From the NCBI GenBank assembly GCA_937892955.1, contig CALBKH010000003.1:1-64000 (forward strand): a stretch of 64,000 nucleotides of DNA, given 5' to 3'. Position numbers and translations under genes: made by a program. The notes beneath the pieces were generated by a model. It saw only the letters and a program-made list of their open reading frames with translations. It searched no databases and was not told the origin of the DNA. This document shows positions 15,456 through 23,707 of the stretch, piece after piece (within the stretch, counting starts at the first letter, position 1; each line of letters opens with the position of its first letter). This DNA is from an uncultured Alphaproteobacteria bacterium. Its GTDB lineage: Bacteria > Pseudomonadota > Alphaproteobacteria > Rhizobiales > Ancalomicrobiaceae.

Positions 15456-16388
15456 TCAACCGAGCGCGGTGTCGAGCACCATCATCAGAGCGAAGCCGAA
15501 CATCAGGCCGACGGTGGCCGGGGTCTGGTGGCCGTTGCGGTGGGTCTCGGGGATGACCTCGTGCGAGACGACGAAGATCATCGCGCCGGCGGCGAGCCCC
15601 AGGCCGATCGGGTAGGCGATCGCCAGCCCGCCGGTGAGCCCGATGCCGACCAGCGCGCCGAGCGGCTCGACGAAGCCGCTGGCCGCGGCGACGAGCACGG
15701 CGGCGAGCGGCTTCATGCCACCGCCGCGCAGGGCGAGCGCCACCGCCAGCCCTTCCGGCATGTCCTGCAGCGCGATGGCGGTGGTCAGCGGCACACCGAC
15801 GCCGAGATCGGCATGGGAGAAGGCGACGCCGATCGCCATGCCCTCCGGCAGGTTGTGCAGGGTGATGGCGAAGACGAAGAGCCAGATGCGGCTCCAGCGC
15901 TCGGCGCCGGGACCGAAGGACCCGGCGGCGGGGTGGAGATGCGGGGTGAAGGCCTCGAGGCCGAGCATCAGCAGCACGCCGAAGGCCATGCCGACGACGA
16001 CGATCAGAGCGGAGAAGACGCCGTGGCCGACGATCTTCTCCGAGGCCGCGAGGCCCGGCAGGATCAGCGAGAATGCGCTCGCCGCCAGCATCATGCCGGC
16101 CGCCGCGCCGAGCAGGCTGTCCTCGAGCTTCTGCGGCAGGGCGCGCACCGCCAGAGCCGGCACGCCGCCGAGGGCGGTGGCGGCGAAGGCGGCGAGACCG
16201 CCGGCGAGCGCCAGACCCAGGCCGGGGATCGGCTCACCGGTGAGGATGCGCCAGTTGGAGAGAAGGATGAGGCCGACGACCGCCGCCATCGCCAGCGTGA
16301 GCCCGACCGCCTGCGGTCGATGGCTGCGGATGTGGCGGATGAGCGCTCCCCGACGATCGGGCAGGGACGGGGCGGTTTCGGCGGTCAT
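15456..16388 (-). CDS. ZIP family divalent-metal transporter
   Basis: Inner-membrane carrier that imports zinc or related divalent metals. The 310-residue protein has about eight membrane helices. The family metal-site sequences are present: HNLPEGMAIGVAFS, QDMPEGLAVAL and SHEVIPETHRNGH. A histidine-containing loop (EAFTPHLHPAAG) lies between helices, as in GufA/ZupT-like members. The first about 60 residues form a cytoplasmic arm and an extra helix. ATG 16388 has GAGGAG upstream. An AT-rich Fur/Mur-like inverted repeat lies 125 bp upstream. Confidence 0.93.
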   Translation of the reverse strand: MTAETAPSLPDRRGALIRHIRSHRPQAVGLTLAMAAVVGLILLSNWRILTGEPIPGLGLALAGGLAAFAATALGGVPALAVRALPQKLEDSLLGAAAGMMLAASAFSLILPGLAASEKIVGHGVFSALIVVVGMAFGVLLMLGLEAFTPHLHPAAGSFGPGAERWSRIWLFVFAITLHNLPEGMAIGVAFSHADLGVGVPLTTAIALQDMPEGLAVALALRGGGMKPLAAVLVAAASGFVEPLGALVGIGLTGGLAIAYPIGLGLAAGAMIFVVSHEVIPETHRNGHQTPATVGLMFGFALMMVLDTALG

Positions 16389-16512
16389 GCGTCATCTCCT
16401 CGCGGATCGAGACGGACGGCGGCCGGTGGCCCCTCCCCTCCACATGTCGGCGACTCGAGAGGTGATGCTTCCGACGACGACGGTGACGATCCGAACACCG
16501 CGAAGATCATAA

Positions 16513-16527
16513 TGCGATTAATTTGCA
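16513..16527 (-). promoter_or_regulatory. Fur/Mur-like operator upstream of the ZIP gene
   Basis: TGCGATT-A-ATTTGCA is an imperfect inverted repeat with TGC/GCA ends in a short AT-rich island. It resembles alphaproteobacterial Fur/Mur boxes (TGCAAAT/ATTYGCA half-sites). Distance to the ZIP start is about 125 bp. The regulator is inferred; Irr and Zur sites look different. Confidence 0.45.
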
Positions 16528-16547
16528 ATAGCAACTGAAGCAAACGG

Positions 16548-16583
16548 CCCCTGCGCTTCGCCCGTAGGGCCGAGGCGCAGGGG
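16548..16583 (-). terminator. Stem-loop at the end of the glycine cleavage operon
   Basis: 9-bp arms (16548-16556 with 16575-16583) enclose a second small stem GCCC-GTA-GGGC. It lies about 90 bp past the gcvPB stop. The minus-strand tail GGCCGTTTG has only a short T-run, so termination may be partial. Confidence 0.45.
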
Positions 16584-16674
16584 ATCGAGATGCGCAGGAC
16601 CGAAGTCGGGGCGGGGCTTCTCGTGCCGCGCCCCGGAGCGTCCCCGGTCGGGCCGTCGCCGATCCTCGACGGCC

Positions 16675-18246
16675 TCAGGCGACCGGCTTCGGCGCCTCCC
16701 AGCGCAGCTTCGGGGCGCGGGCGGCGCGGGTCTCGTCGAGGCGGCGGCGGGGCGCGAAACGCGGCGCCTGGGTGAAGCGTTCGGTGTCGCCCTTCTTGGC
16801 CGACAGGACGAGATCGCGCAGCGTCGCGGCGAAGAGGTCGAGCGAGGCCTTGGACTCGCTCTCGGTCGGCTCGATCAGCATCGCCCCGTGGACGACCAGC
16901 GGGAAGTACATGGTCATCGGGTGATAACCCTCGTCGATCATCGCCTTGGCGAAGTCGAGAGTGGTGACCCCGGTTCCCTCCAGGAAGCGATCGTCGAACA
17001 GCACCTCGTGCATCGACGGGTGATCGGGGAAAGCGACCGTCATCAGATCCGACAGGCAGGCGCGCAGGTAGTTGGCCGAGAGCACCGCGTCTTCGGAAGC
17101 CTGTTTCAACCCGTCCGAGCCGTGCGACAGCATGTAGGCGTAGGCGCGGGTGAACATGCCCATCTGGCCGTGGAAGGCGGTCAAGCGGCCGAAGGGCTGC
17201 TCGCCCGCCACCAGCCCGGTCTCGTCCTCGACCAGCACGGCGCGGCCACCCTCCATGCGCACGAAGGGATAGGGAGCGAAGGGGGCGAGGCGCTCGGACA
17301 GCACCACCGGACCGGCACCGGGACCACCACCGCCGTGGGGGGTGGAGAAGGTCTTGTGCAGGTTGATGTGCATGGCGTCGATGCCGAGGTCGCCCGGCCG
17401 GACCTTGCCGACGATGGCGTTGAAGTTGGCGCCATCGCCGTAGAAATAGCCGCCGGCGGCGTGGATCGCGGCGGCGATCTCGGCGACCTCGGGCTCGAAG
17501 ATGCCGCAGGTGTTGGGGTTGGTCAGCATGATGGCGCCGACGCGATCGTCGATCGCCGCTTTGACGTCGGCGACGCCCACCGTGCCGTCGGGCCGCGCCG
17601 GCACCGACTTCACCACCATGCCGAGCAGCGCCGCGGTCGCCGGGTTGGTGCCGTGGGCGCTGTCGGGGACGAGCACCACCGGCTTGTCCGCGCCGCGAGC
17701 GCGCAGCGCCGCCTTGATCGCCGCCATGCCGGCGAGTTCGCCGTGGGCGCCGGCCTTCGGCGACATGGCGACGGCCTTCATGCCGGTCGCCTCGGTGAGC
17801 CAGCGGCCGACTTCGGCGATCAGCTCGAGCGCGCCGGGCACCGTCGAGGTCGGCTGCAGCGGGTGGATGTCGGCGAAACCGGGGAGCCGCGCCATCTTCT
17901 CGTTGAGGCGCGGGTTGTGCTTCATGGTGCAGGAGCCGAGCGGGTAGAGCCCGGCGTCGATCGCGTAGTTCTTGCGCGACAGGCGGACGTAGTGGCGCAC
18001 CGCCTCGGGTTCGGTGAGACCCGGGAGCTTCGGCGCGGCCTTGCGGGCGTGAGAGCCGAGGCGGGACTTCGTGCCCTTGGGCGCGGGCAGGTCGACCCCG
18101 GTCGTCTCGGCACGGCCGATCTCGAAGATCAGCGCTTCTTCCTGGTCGAGGCCACGGTTGCCGGTGAAGGTCGGGGAAGCGGTCATCTCGGACGTCTCGG
18201 TTTCCGGCGCGTTGGGGCGGGTGGGGCGGCCCTTGTCGTTGAGCAT
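16675..18246 (-). CDS. gcvPB: Glycine dehydrogenase (decarboxylating) subunit 2
   Basis: P-protein subunit that binds PLP and decarboxylates glycine, passing the aminomethyl group to lipoylated GcvH. The 523-residue protein has the PLP lysine Lys298 in HINLHKTFSTPHGGGGPG, with upstream motifs YPLGSCTMKHNP and PDSAHGTNPATA. It starts at ATG 18246, 11 bp after the gcvPA stop, with GAGGAGAG as ribosome site; an in-frame ATG 60 bp downstream is an alternative. Many Rhizobium-like relatives have one fused gcvP, so the split PA/PB form is a useful lineage marker. Last gene of the operon. Confidence 0.96.
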   Translation of the reverse strand: MLNDKGRPTRPNAPETETSEMTASPTFTGNRGLDQEEALIFEIGRAETTGVDLPAPKGTKSRLGSHARKAAPKLPGLTEPEAVRHYVRLSRKNYAIDAGLYPLGSCTMKHNPRLNEKMARLPGFADIHPLQPTSTVPGALELIAEVGRWLTEATGMKAVAMSPKAGAHGELAGMAAIKAALRARGADKPVVLVPDSAHGTNPATAALLGMVVKSVPARPDGTVGVADVKAAIDDRVGAIMLTNPNTCGIFEPEVAEIAAAIHAAGGYFYGDGANFNAIVGKVRPGDLGIDAMHINLHKTFSTPHGGGGPGAGPVVLSERLAPFAPYPFVRMEGGRAVLVEDETGLVAGEQPFGRLTAFHGQMGMFTRAYAYMLSHGSDGLKQASEDAVLSANYLRACLSDLMTVAFPDHPSMHEVLFDDRFLEGTGVTTLDFAKAMIDEGYHPMTMYFPLVVHGAMLIEPTESESKASLDLFAATLRDLVLSAKKGDTERFTQAPRFAPRRRLDETRAARAPKLRWEAPKPVA

Positions 18247-18257
18247 CGGGTCTCTCC

Positions 18258-19598
18258 TCAGATCGCGGCGGAGATGTCGGCGACGAGCGCGGCGCGGTCG
18301 TCGGCGGTGACGGTCTCGGTGACGGCGACGATCAGCAGGTCGTCGAGGCCGGCGCCCGGCAGCAGGCGCGACACCGGAACACCGGCGAGGATGCCGTCGG
18401 CGGCGAGCTTCTCGACGAGAGGTGCGGCCGGGACCGGCAGGCGCACGGTGAATTCGTTGAAGAAGGTGTCGTTGAGCACCTCGACGCCCGGCAGGTTCGC
18501 CAGCGCCTCGGCGGTCTCGACCGCCGCCTCGTGGTTGAGTGCCGCGAGCCGGGTGAGCCCAGCCTCGCCGAGCAGCGTGGCGTGGATCGAGAAGGCGAGC
18601 GCGCAGAGGCCGGAGTTGGTGCAGATGTTGGACGTCGCCTTCTCGCGGCGGATGTGCTGCTCGCGGGTCGACAGCGTCAGGACGAAGCCGCGCTTGCCCT
18701 CGGCATCGACGGTCTCGCCGCAGAGGCGTCCGGGCATCTGGCGGACGTATTTCGAGCGGGTGGCGAAGAGCCCGACATAGGGGCCGCCGAAGCCGAGCGG
18801 GTTGCCGAGGCTCTGGCCTTCCGCCACGACGATGTCCGCGCCTTGCGCGCCCGGCGGCTCGATGGCGCCGAGCGCCACGACTTCGGTGACCACCGCCACG
18901 AGGAGCGCGCCGACGGCGTGGGCCTTCTCGGCGATCGGGGCGAGGTCGATCAGATGGCCGAAGACCGACGGCGACTGGACGACGACGCAGGAGGTCTCGG
19001 CGTCGATCGCCGCGAGGATATCCTCGGTGCCGGTCGGGTCGGGGGCGAGGGCGTCGATCCTGTCCTCGGCGAGATCGGAGAGGGTGGCGATGGTCGCCGC
19101 GTAGTGCGGGTGGAGGCCGCCGGAGAGCACCGCTCTTCTCCGCTTGGTGATGCGGTGGGCCATCAACACGGCTTCAGCCGCGCCGGTCGAGCCGTCGTAC
19201 ATCGAGGCGTTGGCGACCTCCATGCCGGTCAATTCCGAGACCTGGGTCTGGAACTCGAAGAGGACCTGGAGCGTCCCTTGGGTGATCTCGGGCTGATAGG
19301 GCGTGTAGGAGGTCAGGAACTCGGAGCGCTGGATCAGGTGATCGACGCTCGCCGGCACGTGATGGCGATAGGCGCCGGCGCCGACGAAGAAGGGCACGTT
19401 CCCCGCCACGGTGTTCTTCGCCGCCATGCGCGACATCGCCCGCTCGACCTCGATCTCGCCTTTCGCCTTCGGCAGGTCGAGAAGGCCGGTCAGCCGTTCG
19501 CCGAGGGGCACGTCGGCATAGAGGGCATCGACGGTCGCGACGCCGATGCGGGCGAGCATGTCGGCGCGGTCGGTGTCGGTCAGCGGCAGGTAGCGCAT
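18258..19598 (-). CDS. gcvPA: Glycine dehydrogenase (decarboxylating) subunit 1
   Basis: Partner of GcvPB in the P-protein heterotetramer; it has the aminotransferase fold but lacks the PLP lysine. The 446-residue protein starts MRYLPLTDTDRADMLARIGV at ATG 19598, the usual N-terminus, with AAGGT upstream. Recognisable segments are FVGAGAYRHHVPASVDHLI, TSYTPYQPEITQGTLQ and NASMYDGSTGAAEA. The 250-bp gap upstream to gcvH is filled by an arm-inverted repeat (19677-19785), so either the operon mRNA reads through it or a second promoter exists. Confidence 0.96.
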   Translation of the reverse strand: MRYLPLTDTDRADMLARIGVATVDALYADVPLGERLTGLLDLPKAKGEIEVERAMSRMAAKNTVAGNVPFFVGAGAYRHHVPASVDHLIQRSEFLTSYTPYQPEITQGTLQVLFEFQTQVSELTGMEVANASMYDGSTGAAEAVLMAHRITKRRRAVLSGGLHPHYAATIATLSDLAEDRIDALAPDPTGTEDILAAIDAETSCVVVQSPSVFGHLIDLAPIAEKAHAVGALLVAVVTEVVALGAIEPPGAQGADIVVAEGQSLGNPLGFGGPYVGLFATRSKYVRQMPGRLCGETVDAEGKRGFVLTLSTREQHIRREKATSNICTNSGLCALAFSIHATLLGEAGLTRLAALNHEAAVETAEALANLPGVEVLNDTFFNEFTVRLPVPAAPLVEKLAADGILAGVPVSRLLPGAGLDDLLIVAVTETVTADDRAALVADISAAI

Positions 19599-19676
19599 GA
19601 TGGGACCTTTCGATCGATCGGTCGGGATGTTGGATGCGGAGCCGGTCGGGGGCGGCGGGCTCGCCACTCTCTCTCC

Positions 19677-19785
19677 CCGTCATCCCCGGCCGAAGCGCAG
19701 CGAAGGGGAAGGGGATCCAGGAGCCTCGCCGCGGGGAAAGGGTCCATGGGTCCCCTTCCCTCGCTTCGCTCGCCGGGGACGACGG
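19677..19785. repeat. About 110-bp arm-inverted intergenic element, copy 3
   Basis: Left arm CCGTCATCCCCGGC to GGGGATCCA; right arm TGGGTCCCCTTCCC to GCCGGGGACGACGG. It sits inside the gcv operon, between gcvH and gcvPA, in contrast to the other copies, which lie between transcription units. Confidence 0.75.
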
Positions 19786-19848
19786 CAGAGGACGGACCAT
19801 GCCGCCCTCCGTCGATCTCGTGGGCGCGCGGGGCCTCGCCCCCTCGCC

Positions 19849-20217
19849 TCACAGGCTCGCGACGAAGGCCTGATACGCCGCCTCGTCCATCAGGTCGGAG
19901 GTATCGGCGCCGGCCGCGATCTTCAGCTTGGCGAACCAACCGCCGGTCTCCGGCTCGAGGTTCACCAGACCGGGATCGTCGGCGAGCTTGGTGTTGGCCT
20001 CGATCACCTCGCCGGCGAGCGGCGCGTAGACCTCGCTCGCGGCCTTGACCGATTCCACCACCGCGGCCTCGCCGCCCTTGTCGACCGACTTGCCGACCTC
20101 GGGCACCTCGACGAAGACGATGTCGCCGAGCTGGCTCTGGGCGTGGTCGGTGATGCCGAAGGTGGCGGTGTCACCTTCGATCACCACCCATTCGTGGTCC
20201 TTGGTGTAGAGCTTCAC
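19849..20217 (-). CDS. gcvH: Glycine cleavage system H protein
   Basis: Lipoyl carrier that shuttles the aminomethyl intermediate between P, T and L proteins. The 122-residue protein has lipoyl lysine Lys58 in VVESVKAASEVYAP. The start is GTG 20217, fixed by the conserved beginning KLYTKDHEWVVIEGD and by AGGAGAA at the right spacing. It ends with DEAAYQAFVASL. It begins 26 bp after the gcvT stop. Confidence 0.96.
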   Translation of the reverse strand: MKLYTKDHEWVVIEGDTATFGITDHAQSQLGDIVFVEVPEVGKSVDKGGEAAVVESVKAASEVYAPLAGEVIEANTKLADDPGLVNLEPETGGWFAKLKIAAGADTSDLMDEAAYQAFVASL

Positions 20218-20243
20218 GGGCGTTCTCCTGGTCTTGTCGGGGA

Positions 20244-21368
20244 TCAGCGCCGGAAGCCGGCGGGGACGAAGGGAAGGGTCGCGACGCGGGCGGGAAGCGC
20301 CTTGCCGCGGACGAGGACGTCGAGTTCGGTGCCGGGGGCGGCGAATGCGGTCTCGACCAGACCCATGGCGACCGGCGCCTGGAGGGTCGGGCCGAAGCCA
20401 CCGGAGGTGACGCGGCCGACGATGCGGCCGTCCTTCGTGGCGATCTCGGCGCCCTCGCGGGCCGGCTGGCGGCCGTCGAAGGTCAAGCCGACGCGGCGAC
20501 GGGCGGGACCGTTCGCCAGTTCCGCCTGGACGCGCGCCGCGCCGGGGAAGCCGCCGTCGACCCGACGGCGCTTCTGGATCGACCATTCGAGCGCGCCTTC
20601 GACCGGGCTGGTCGTGGTGTCGATGTCGTGGCCGTAGAGGCAGAGGCCACCCTCGAGCCGCAGGCTGTCGCGGGCGCCGAGGCCGATCGGCTTCACCCTG
20701 GGATCGGCGAGGAGCGAGTCCCACAGGCGCGGGGCGTCGGCGGCGGCGACCGAGACCTCGAAGCCGTCCTCGCCGGTGTAGCCGGAGCGCGAGACGTGGA
20801 CGTCGAGACCGGCGACGGTCACCGGGGCGGTGTCCATGAACTTCATCGCCGCGACCGGCGCGCCGAGCGCCACCATCACCGCTTCCGCCTCGGGCCCCTG
20901 GAGCGCGAGGAGGGCGCGATCGTCGAGCGGGCGCAGGCTCACGTTCGCCGGCAGGGCGGCGGCGATGTGGGCGTAGTCGGCGTCCTTGCAGGCGGCGTTG
21001 ACGACGAGGAAGAGGGTGCCGTCGGGCGCGTCGGTCGGTCGGGAGACCATGAGGTCGTCGAGGATACCGCCGTCGGCGTCGGTCAGCTGCGAATAGCGCT
21101 GGCGGCCGGGGGCGAGTTCGACGATCGCCGCCGGGATCAGCGCCTCGAGCGCGGCCGCCGTGGTGGCGTGATCGGGGCCGACGAGGAAGGCCTGACCCAT
21201 GTGGGAGACGTCGAAGAGGCCGGCGTGTTCACGGGTCCACGTGTGCTCGGCGAGGATGCCGGCGGGATACTGCACCGGCATGTCGTAGCCGGCGAAGGGC
21301 ACCATGCGCGCGCCGAGGGCGACGTGGGCGTCGTAGAGGGGGGTGCGGAGGGTGGCGTCGGTCGTCAT
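20244..21368 (-). CDS. gcvT: Glycine cleavage system T protein (aminomethyltransferase)
   Basis: Transfers the methylene group from GcvH to tetrahydrofolate and releases ammonia. The 374-residue protein has the family features: GARMVPFAGYDMPVQY, EHAGLFDVSHMGQ, SRSGYTGEDGFEV (folate-binding loop) and LRLEGGLCLYGHDID. It is the first gene of gcvT-gcvH-gcvPA-gcvPB and follows a tandem glycine riboswitch and a good promoter. ATG 21368 has GGAGTGAT upstream. Lpd (L protein) is not in this window. Confidence 0.96.
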   Translation of the reverse strand: MTTDATLRTPLYDAHVALGARMVPFAGYDMPVQYPAGILAEHTWTREHAGLFDVSHMGQAFLVGPDHATTAAALEALIPAAIVELAPGRQRYSQLTDADGGILDDLMVSRPTDAPDGTLFLVVNAACKDADYAHIAAALPANVSLRPLDDRALLALQGPEAEAVMVALGAPVAAMKFMDTAPVTVAGLDVHVSRSGYTGEDGFEVSVAAADAPRLWDSLLADPRVKPIGLGARDSLRLEGGLCLYGHDIDTTTSPVEGALEWSIQKRRRVDGGFPGAARVQAELANGPARRRVGLTFDGRQPAREGAEIATKDGRIVGRVTSGGFGPTLQAPVAMGLVETAFAAPGTELDVLVRGKALPARVATLPFVPAGFRR

Positions 21369-21406
21369 GGCGGATCACTCCGGTCCGGTCGAGGCGTGGC
21401 GGCGTC

Positions 21407-21423
21407 CGGATCGAAACGATCCG
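21407..21423 (-). promoter_or_regulatory. Short hairpin between glycine riboswitch and gcvT
   Basis: CGGATCG-AAA-CGATCCG on the plus strand is a perfect 7-bp stem with a 3-nt loop. It lies between the second aptamer and the gcvT ribosome site. It is a candidate part of the expression platform. There is no T-run, so control at translation rather than termination would be expected. Confidence 0.35.
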
Positions 21424-21429
21424 TTCGCG

Positions 21430-21660
21430 CCCCCTCTGTCGGAAGACCTGAGAGATTTCCGGTGTTCGGTCCCGCGAGAGGCGCGACGAACGAGCCGGTT
21501 GCTCCTTCGGTGGATCGACGGCCGGATGCCGCCGATCGCTTTCCAGAGTGTCGCTCGCCCCCGCGGTCCTGGGACCTGAGAGTTTCCGGGGCGGTTTCTC
21601 CTTCGGCGCCGGCACCGATCGTGGATCCCGGGGATCCACCGTCGGCCCGGGCTCTCCCGC
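21430..21660 (-). ncRNA. Tandem glycine riboswitch
   Basis: Reading the minus strand, two successive aptamer-like units are visible. Each has CCGAAGGAG(A/C)AA followed by the hallmark CTCTCAGGT: unit 1 at 21606-21598 and 21582-21574, unit 2 at 21510-21502 and 21454-21446. The second ends with CCGACAGAGGG. This order and spacing is that of the two-aptamer gcvT riboswitch, which turns on the glycine cleavage operon when glycine is high. Exact ends were not determined; 21430-21660 is approximate. It is transcribed from the promoter at 21735-21763. Confidence 0.92.
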
Positions 21661-21734
21661 CGGGGCAGCAGATGACGCGCGGCGGGACCCCCGTCACACG
21701 TCATACCGGGCGCGACTCCGACCCGGCACGTCGA

Positions 21735-21763
21735 TGGTTAGATGGATCGCCCGACAGCGTCAA
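21735..21763 (-). promoter_or_regulatory. Predicted sigma70 promoter of the gcv operon
   Basis: On the minus strand TTGACG (21763-21758) and TAACCA (21740-21735) are 17 bp apart. A transcript starting about 7 bp further would begin 70 nt before the first riboswitch aptamer. Confidence 0.6.
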
Positions 21764-21847
21764 CCGATCCGAAGGCGGAGCTGCATCACGGCTCGCGCCC
21801 GTCCACACAAGTTCGCGATGCGATCGTGCGCGCGGCGATGCGCCGTC

Positions 21848-22480
21848 TCAGCCCTTGGTGGTCTTCTTCTTCGGCTTGTCCTTGCCGCCCTTGGGATCAC
21901 CCTTGCCGTCGAGGCCGGCATAGATGGTCGCCTCCTTGCTGTCGGCGATCGACAGGAGGACGGCGTCGTCGACCACCGACCACAGGGCCGAATAGTCGGG
22001 CGCCTGGACGTCGACGGCGGCCTGATGGAGCTTGGAGTAGGTGACCTTGTCGCCGACGACGACGGCGATGCGGACCGGAACGGTCGAGGCGCCGGTGGCG
22101 CCGGTCGGGCCGGAGAGGACACGGCCGGCGACGCCGATACGGACGCGCAGCATGTCGCCTTCCATGTCACAATCGCGGGCGATGCGCTGCACCGAAGCCT
22201 GGTACATGATCTGCGAGGGGTCGCCGAACTTGCCGGGCTTGAACACCGGCATGAATTCGGTGCCGTCACGGATCTCGACATTGGGGCACACGGGCGTGGC
22301 GGCGTAGACGGCCGGATCCATCTCCTTCGGCTTGGGCGCGACGACGCTCATGATGTTGCCGCCGATGCCCTCGGCGGCGCCGCAACCGGCGAGGGCCAGC
22401 GGCAGGGCGAGAACCGCCGCTCGCAGACCGTGAGCGAAGACCGCGGCCGAGGCGGGCCGACCCGAAACGCGCCAAACCAT
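21848..22480 (-). CDS. Putative lipoprotein of unknown function
   Basis: The 210-residue protein has a lipoprotein signal ending LALAGCG, so the cysteine after LPLALAG would be lipidated. The mature part contains PVCPNVEIRDGTEFMPVF and RDCDMEGDMLRVRIGVAGRVL, an all-beta-looking region. The tail is extremely lysine-rich (GGKDKPKKKTTKG). Start at ATG 22480 was chosen because GAGGGAT precedes it; starts at 22504 or 22555 would lengthen the signal sequence. I recall similar lipoproteins in other Hyphomicrobiales without an assigned role. It lies upstream of the gcv promoter, same strand. Confidence 0.85.
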   Translation of the reverse strand: MVWRVSGRPASAAVFAHGLRAAVLALPLALAGCGAAEGIGGNIMSVVAPKPKEMDPAVYAATPVCPNVEIRDGTEFMPVFKPGKFGDPSQIMYQASVQRIARDCDMEGDMLRVRIGVAGRVLSGPTGATGASTVPVRIAVVVGDKVTYSKLHQAAVDVQAPDYSALWSVVDDAVLLSIADSKEATIYAGLDGKGDPKGGKDKPKKKTTKG

Positions 22481-22698
22481 GAGATCCCTCGAATTTCCCG
22501 ACATCGATCCTGGTGGAGAGCGCCATCCATAGCAGCGTTTCCCGCCCGTCGCCACGGCTTCTTCCAGGCCAATCGGGCGGAACGACGGCGTGAAGCGACC
22601 TCGCGGCGAGAGAAAGGCGGCGGCGCGTGCTTGACACTCCCCCCTCCCCTTCCTCTATTCCCACGATCCCCGTCCTCTTCTCGCGGCGATCCCGACCC

Positions 22699-23703
22699 AT
22701 GGCGGCGAAGCCCCCTCTCGACATCCTGATGTGCGCGCCGCGCGGCTTCTGCGCCGGCGTCGATCGGGCGATCCGCATCGTCGAACTGACGCTCGCCAAA
22801 TACGGCGCGCCGGTCTACGTGCGCCACGAGATCGTGCACAATCGCTTCGTGGTCGAGAGCCTCAAGGCGGAGGGCGCGGTGTTCGTCGAGGAGCTCGACG
22901 AGATCGCCGATCGCTCGCGTCCCGTGATCTTCTCGGCCCACGGTGTGCCGAAGTCGGTGCCGGCGGCGGCGGCGGACCTGAAGCTGTTCTCGCTCGACGC
23001 CACCTGTCCGCTGGTCACCAAGGTGCATCGCGAGGCGCAGATCCACCACAAGCACGGCCGCCACGTGCTGCTCATCGGCCACACCGGCCACCCCGAGGTG
23101 ATCGGCACCATGGGGCAGTTGCCGGAGGGCGCGGTGACGCTGGTGACCAGCGCCGACGACGCCCGTACCGTCACCCCACCGCCGGGCGCCCTCGCCTACA
23201 CGACGCAGACGACGCTGTCGCTCGACGACACCTCGGCCATCGTCGCGGTGCTGACCGAGCGCTTCCCCGACATCGTCGCGCCGCACAAGCAGGACATCTG
23301 CTACGCCACCACCAACCGCCAGGAAGTGGTGAAGCAGGTGGCGCCTCGAGTTCAGGCGATGATCGTCGTCGGGGCGCCCAATTCGTCCAATTCGCAGCGT
23401 CTGCGCGAGGTGGCGGAGCGCGAGGGCTGTCCGCGGGCGGTGCTGTTGCAGCGCGCCGAGGACCTCGATCTCGATGCCTTCGCCGGTCTCTCGCGCATCG
23501 GCATCACCGCCGGCGCCTCGGCCCCGGAGGTGCTGGTGGAAGAGGTGATCGAGGCCTTCGCCACGCGCTGGGAGGTGCGGGTGAAACCGATCGTCACGGC
23601 CGAGGAGACCGTCGCCTTCAACCTGCCGCGCGAGCTGCGCGACGTGGCGGCGACGACGACGAGCAAACTGGTGCGGGAGCCGCGCGGCGACGCGGGGAAA
23701 TGA
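22699..23703 (+). CDS. ispH: 4-hydroxy-3-methylbut-2-enyl diphosphate reductase
   Basis: Last step of the MEP isoprenoid pathway: reduces HMBPP to IPP and DMAPP with a 4Fe-4S cluster. The 334-residue protein has the three cluster cysteines at 18 (APRGFCAGVDRA), 103 (DATCPLVTKVH) and 201 (DICYATTNRQ), plus the NSSNSQRLREVAE substrate segment. Start at ATG 22699; an upstream in-frame start would add 24 residues lacking conservation. It is followed after 4 bp by thrB, so ispH-thrB-rnhA and the lipid kinase gene are one run. Confidence 0.96.
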   Translation: MAAKPPLDILMCAPRGFCAGVDRAIRIVELTLAKYGAPVYVRHEIVHNRFVVESLKAEGAVFVEELDEIADRSRPVIFSAHGVPKSVPAAAADLKLFSLDATCPLVTKVHREAQIHHKHGRHVLLIGHTGHPEVIGTMGQLPEGAVTLVTSADDARTVTPPPGALAYTTQTTLSLDDTSAIVAVLTERFPDIVAPHKQDICYATTNRQEVVKQVAPRVQAMIVVGAPNSSNSQRLREVAEREGCPRAVLLQRAEDLDLDAFAGLSRIGITAGASAPEVLVEEVIEAFATRWEVRVKPIVTAEETVAFNLPRELRDVAATTTSKLVREPRGDAGK

Positions 23704-23707
23704 GATC

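Noticed and set aside
16675..19598. Split gcvP as a frameshifted single gene
   Set aside because: gcvPA and gcvPB each have their own start, ribosome site and full-length subunit pattern. The two-gene form is a normal alternative to fused gcvP.
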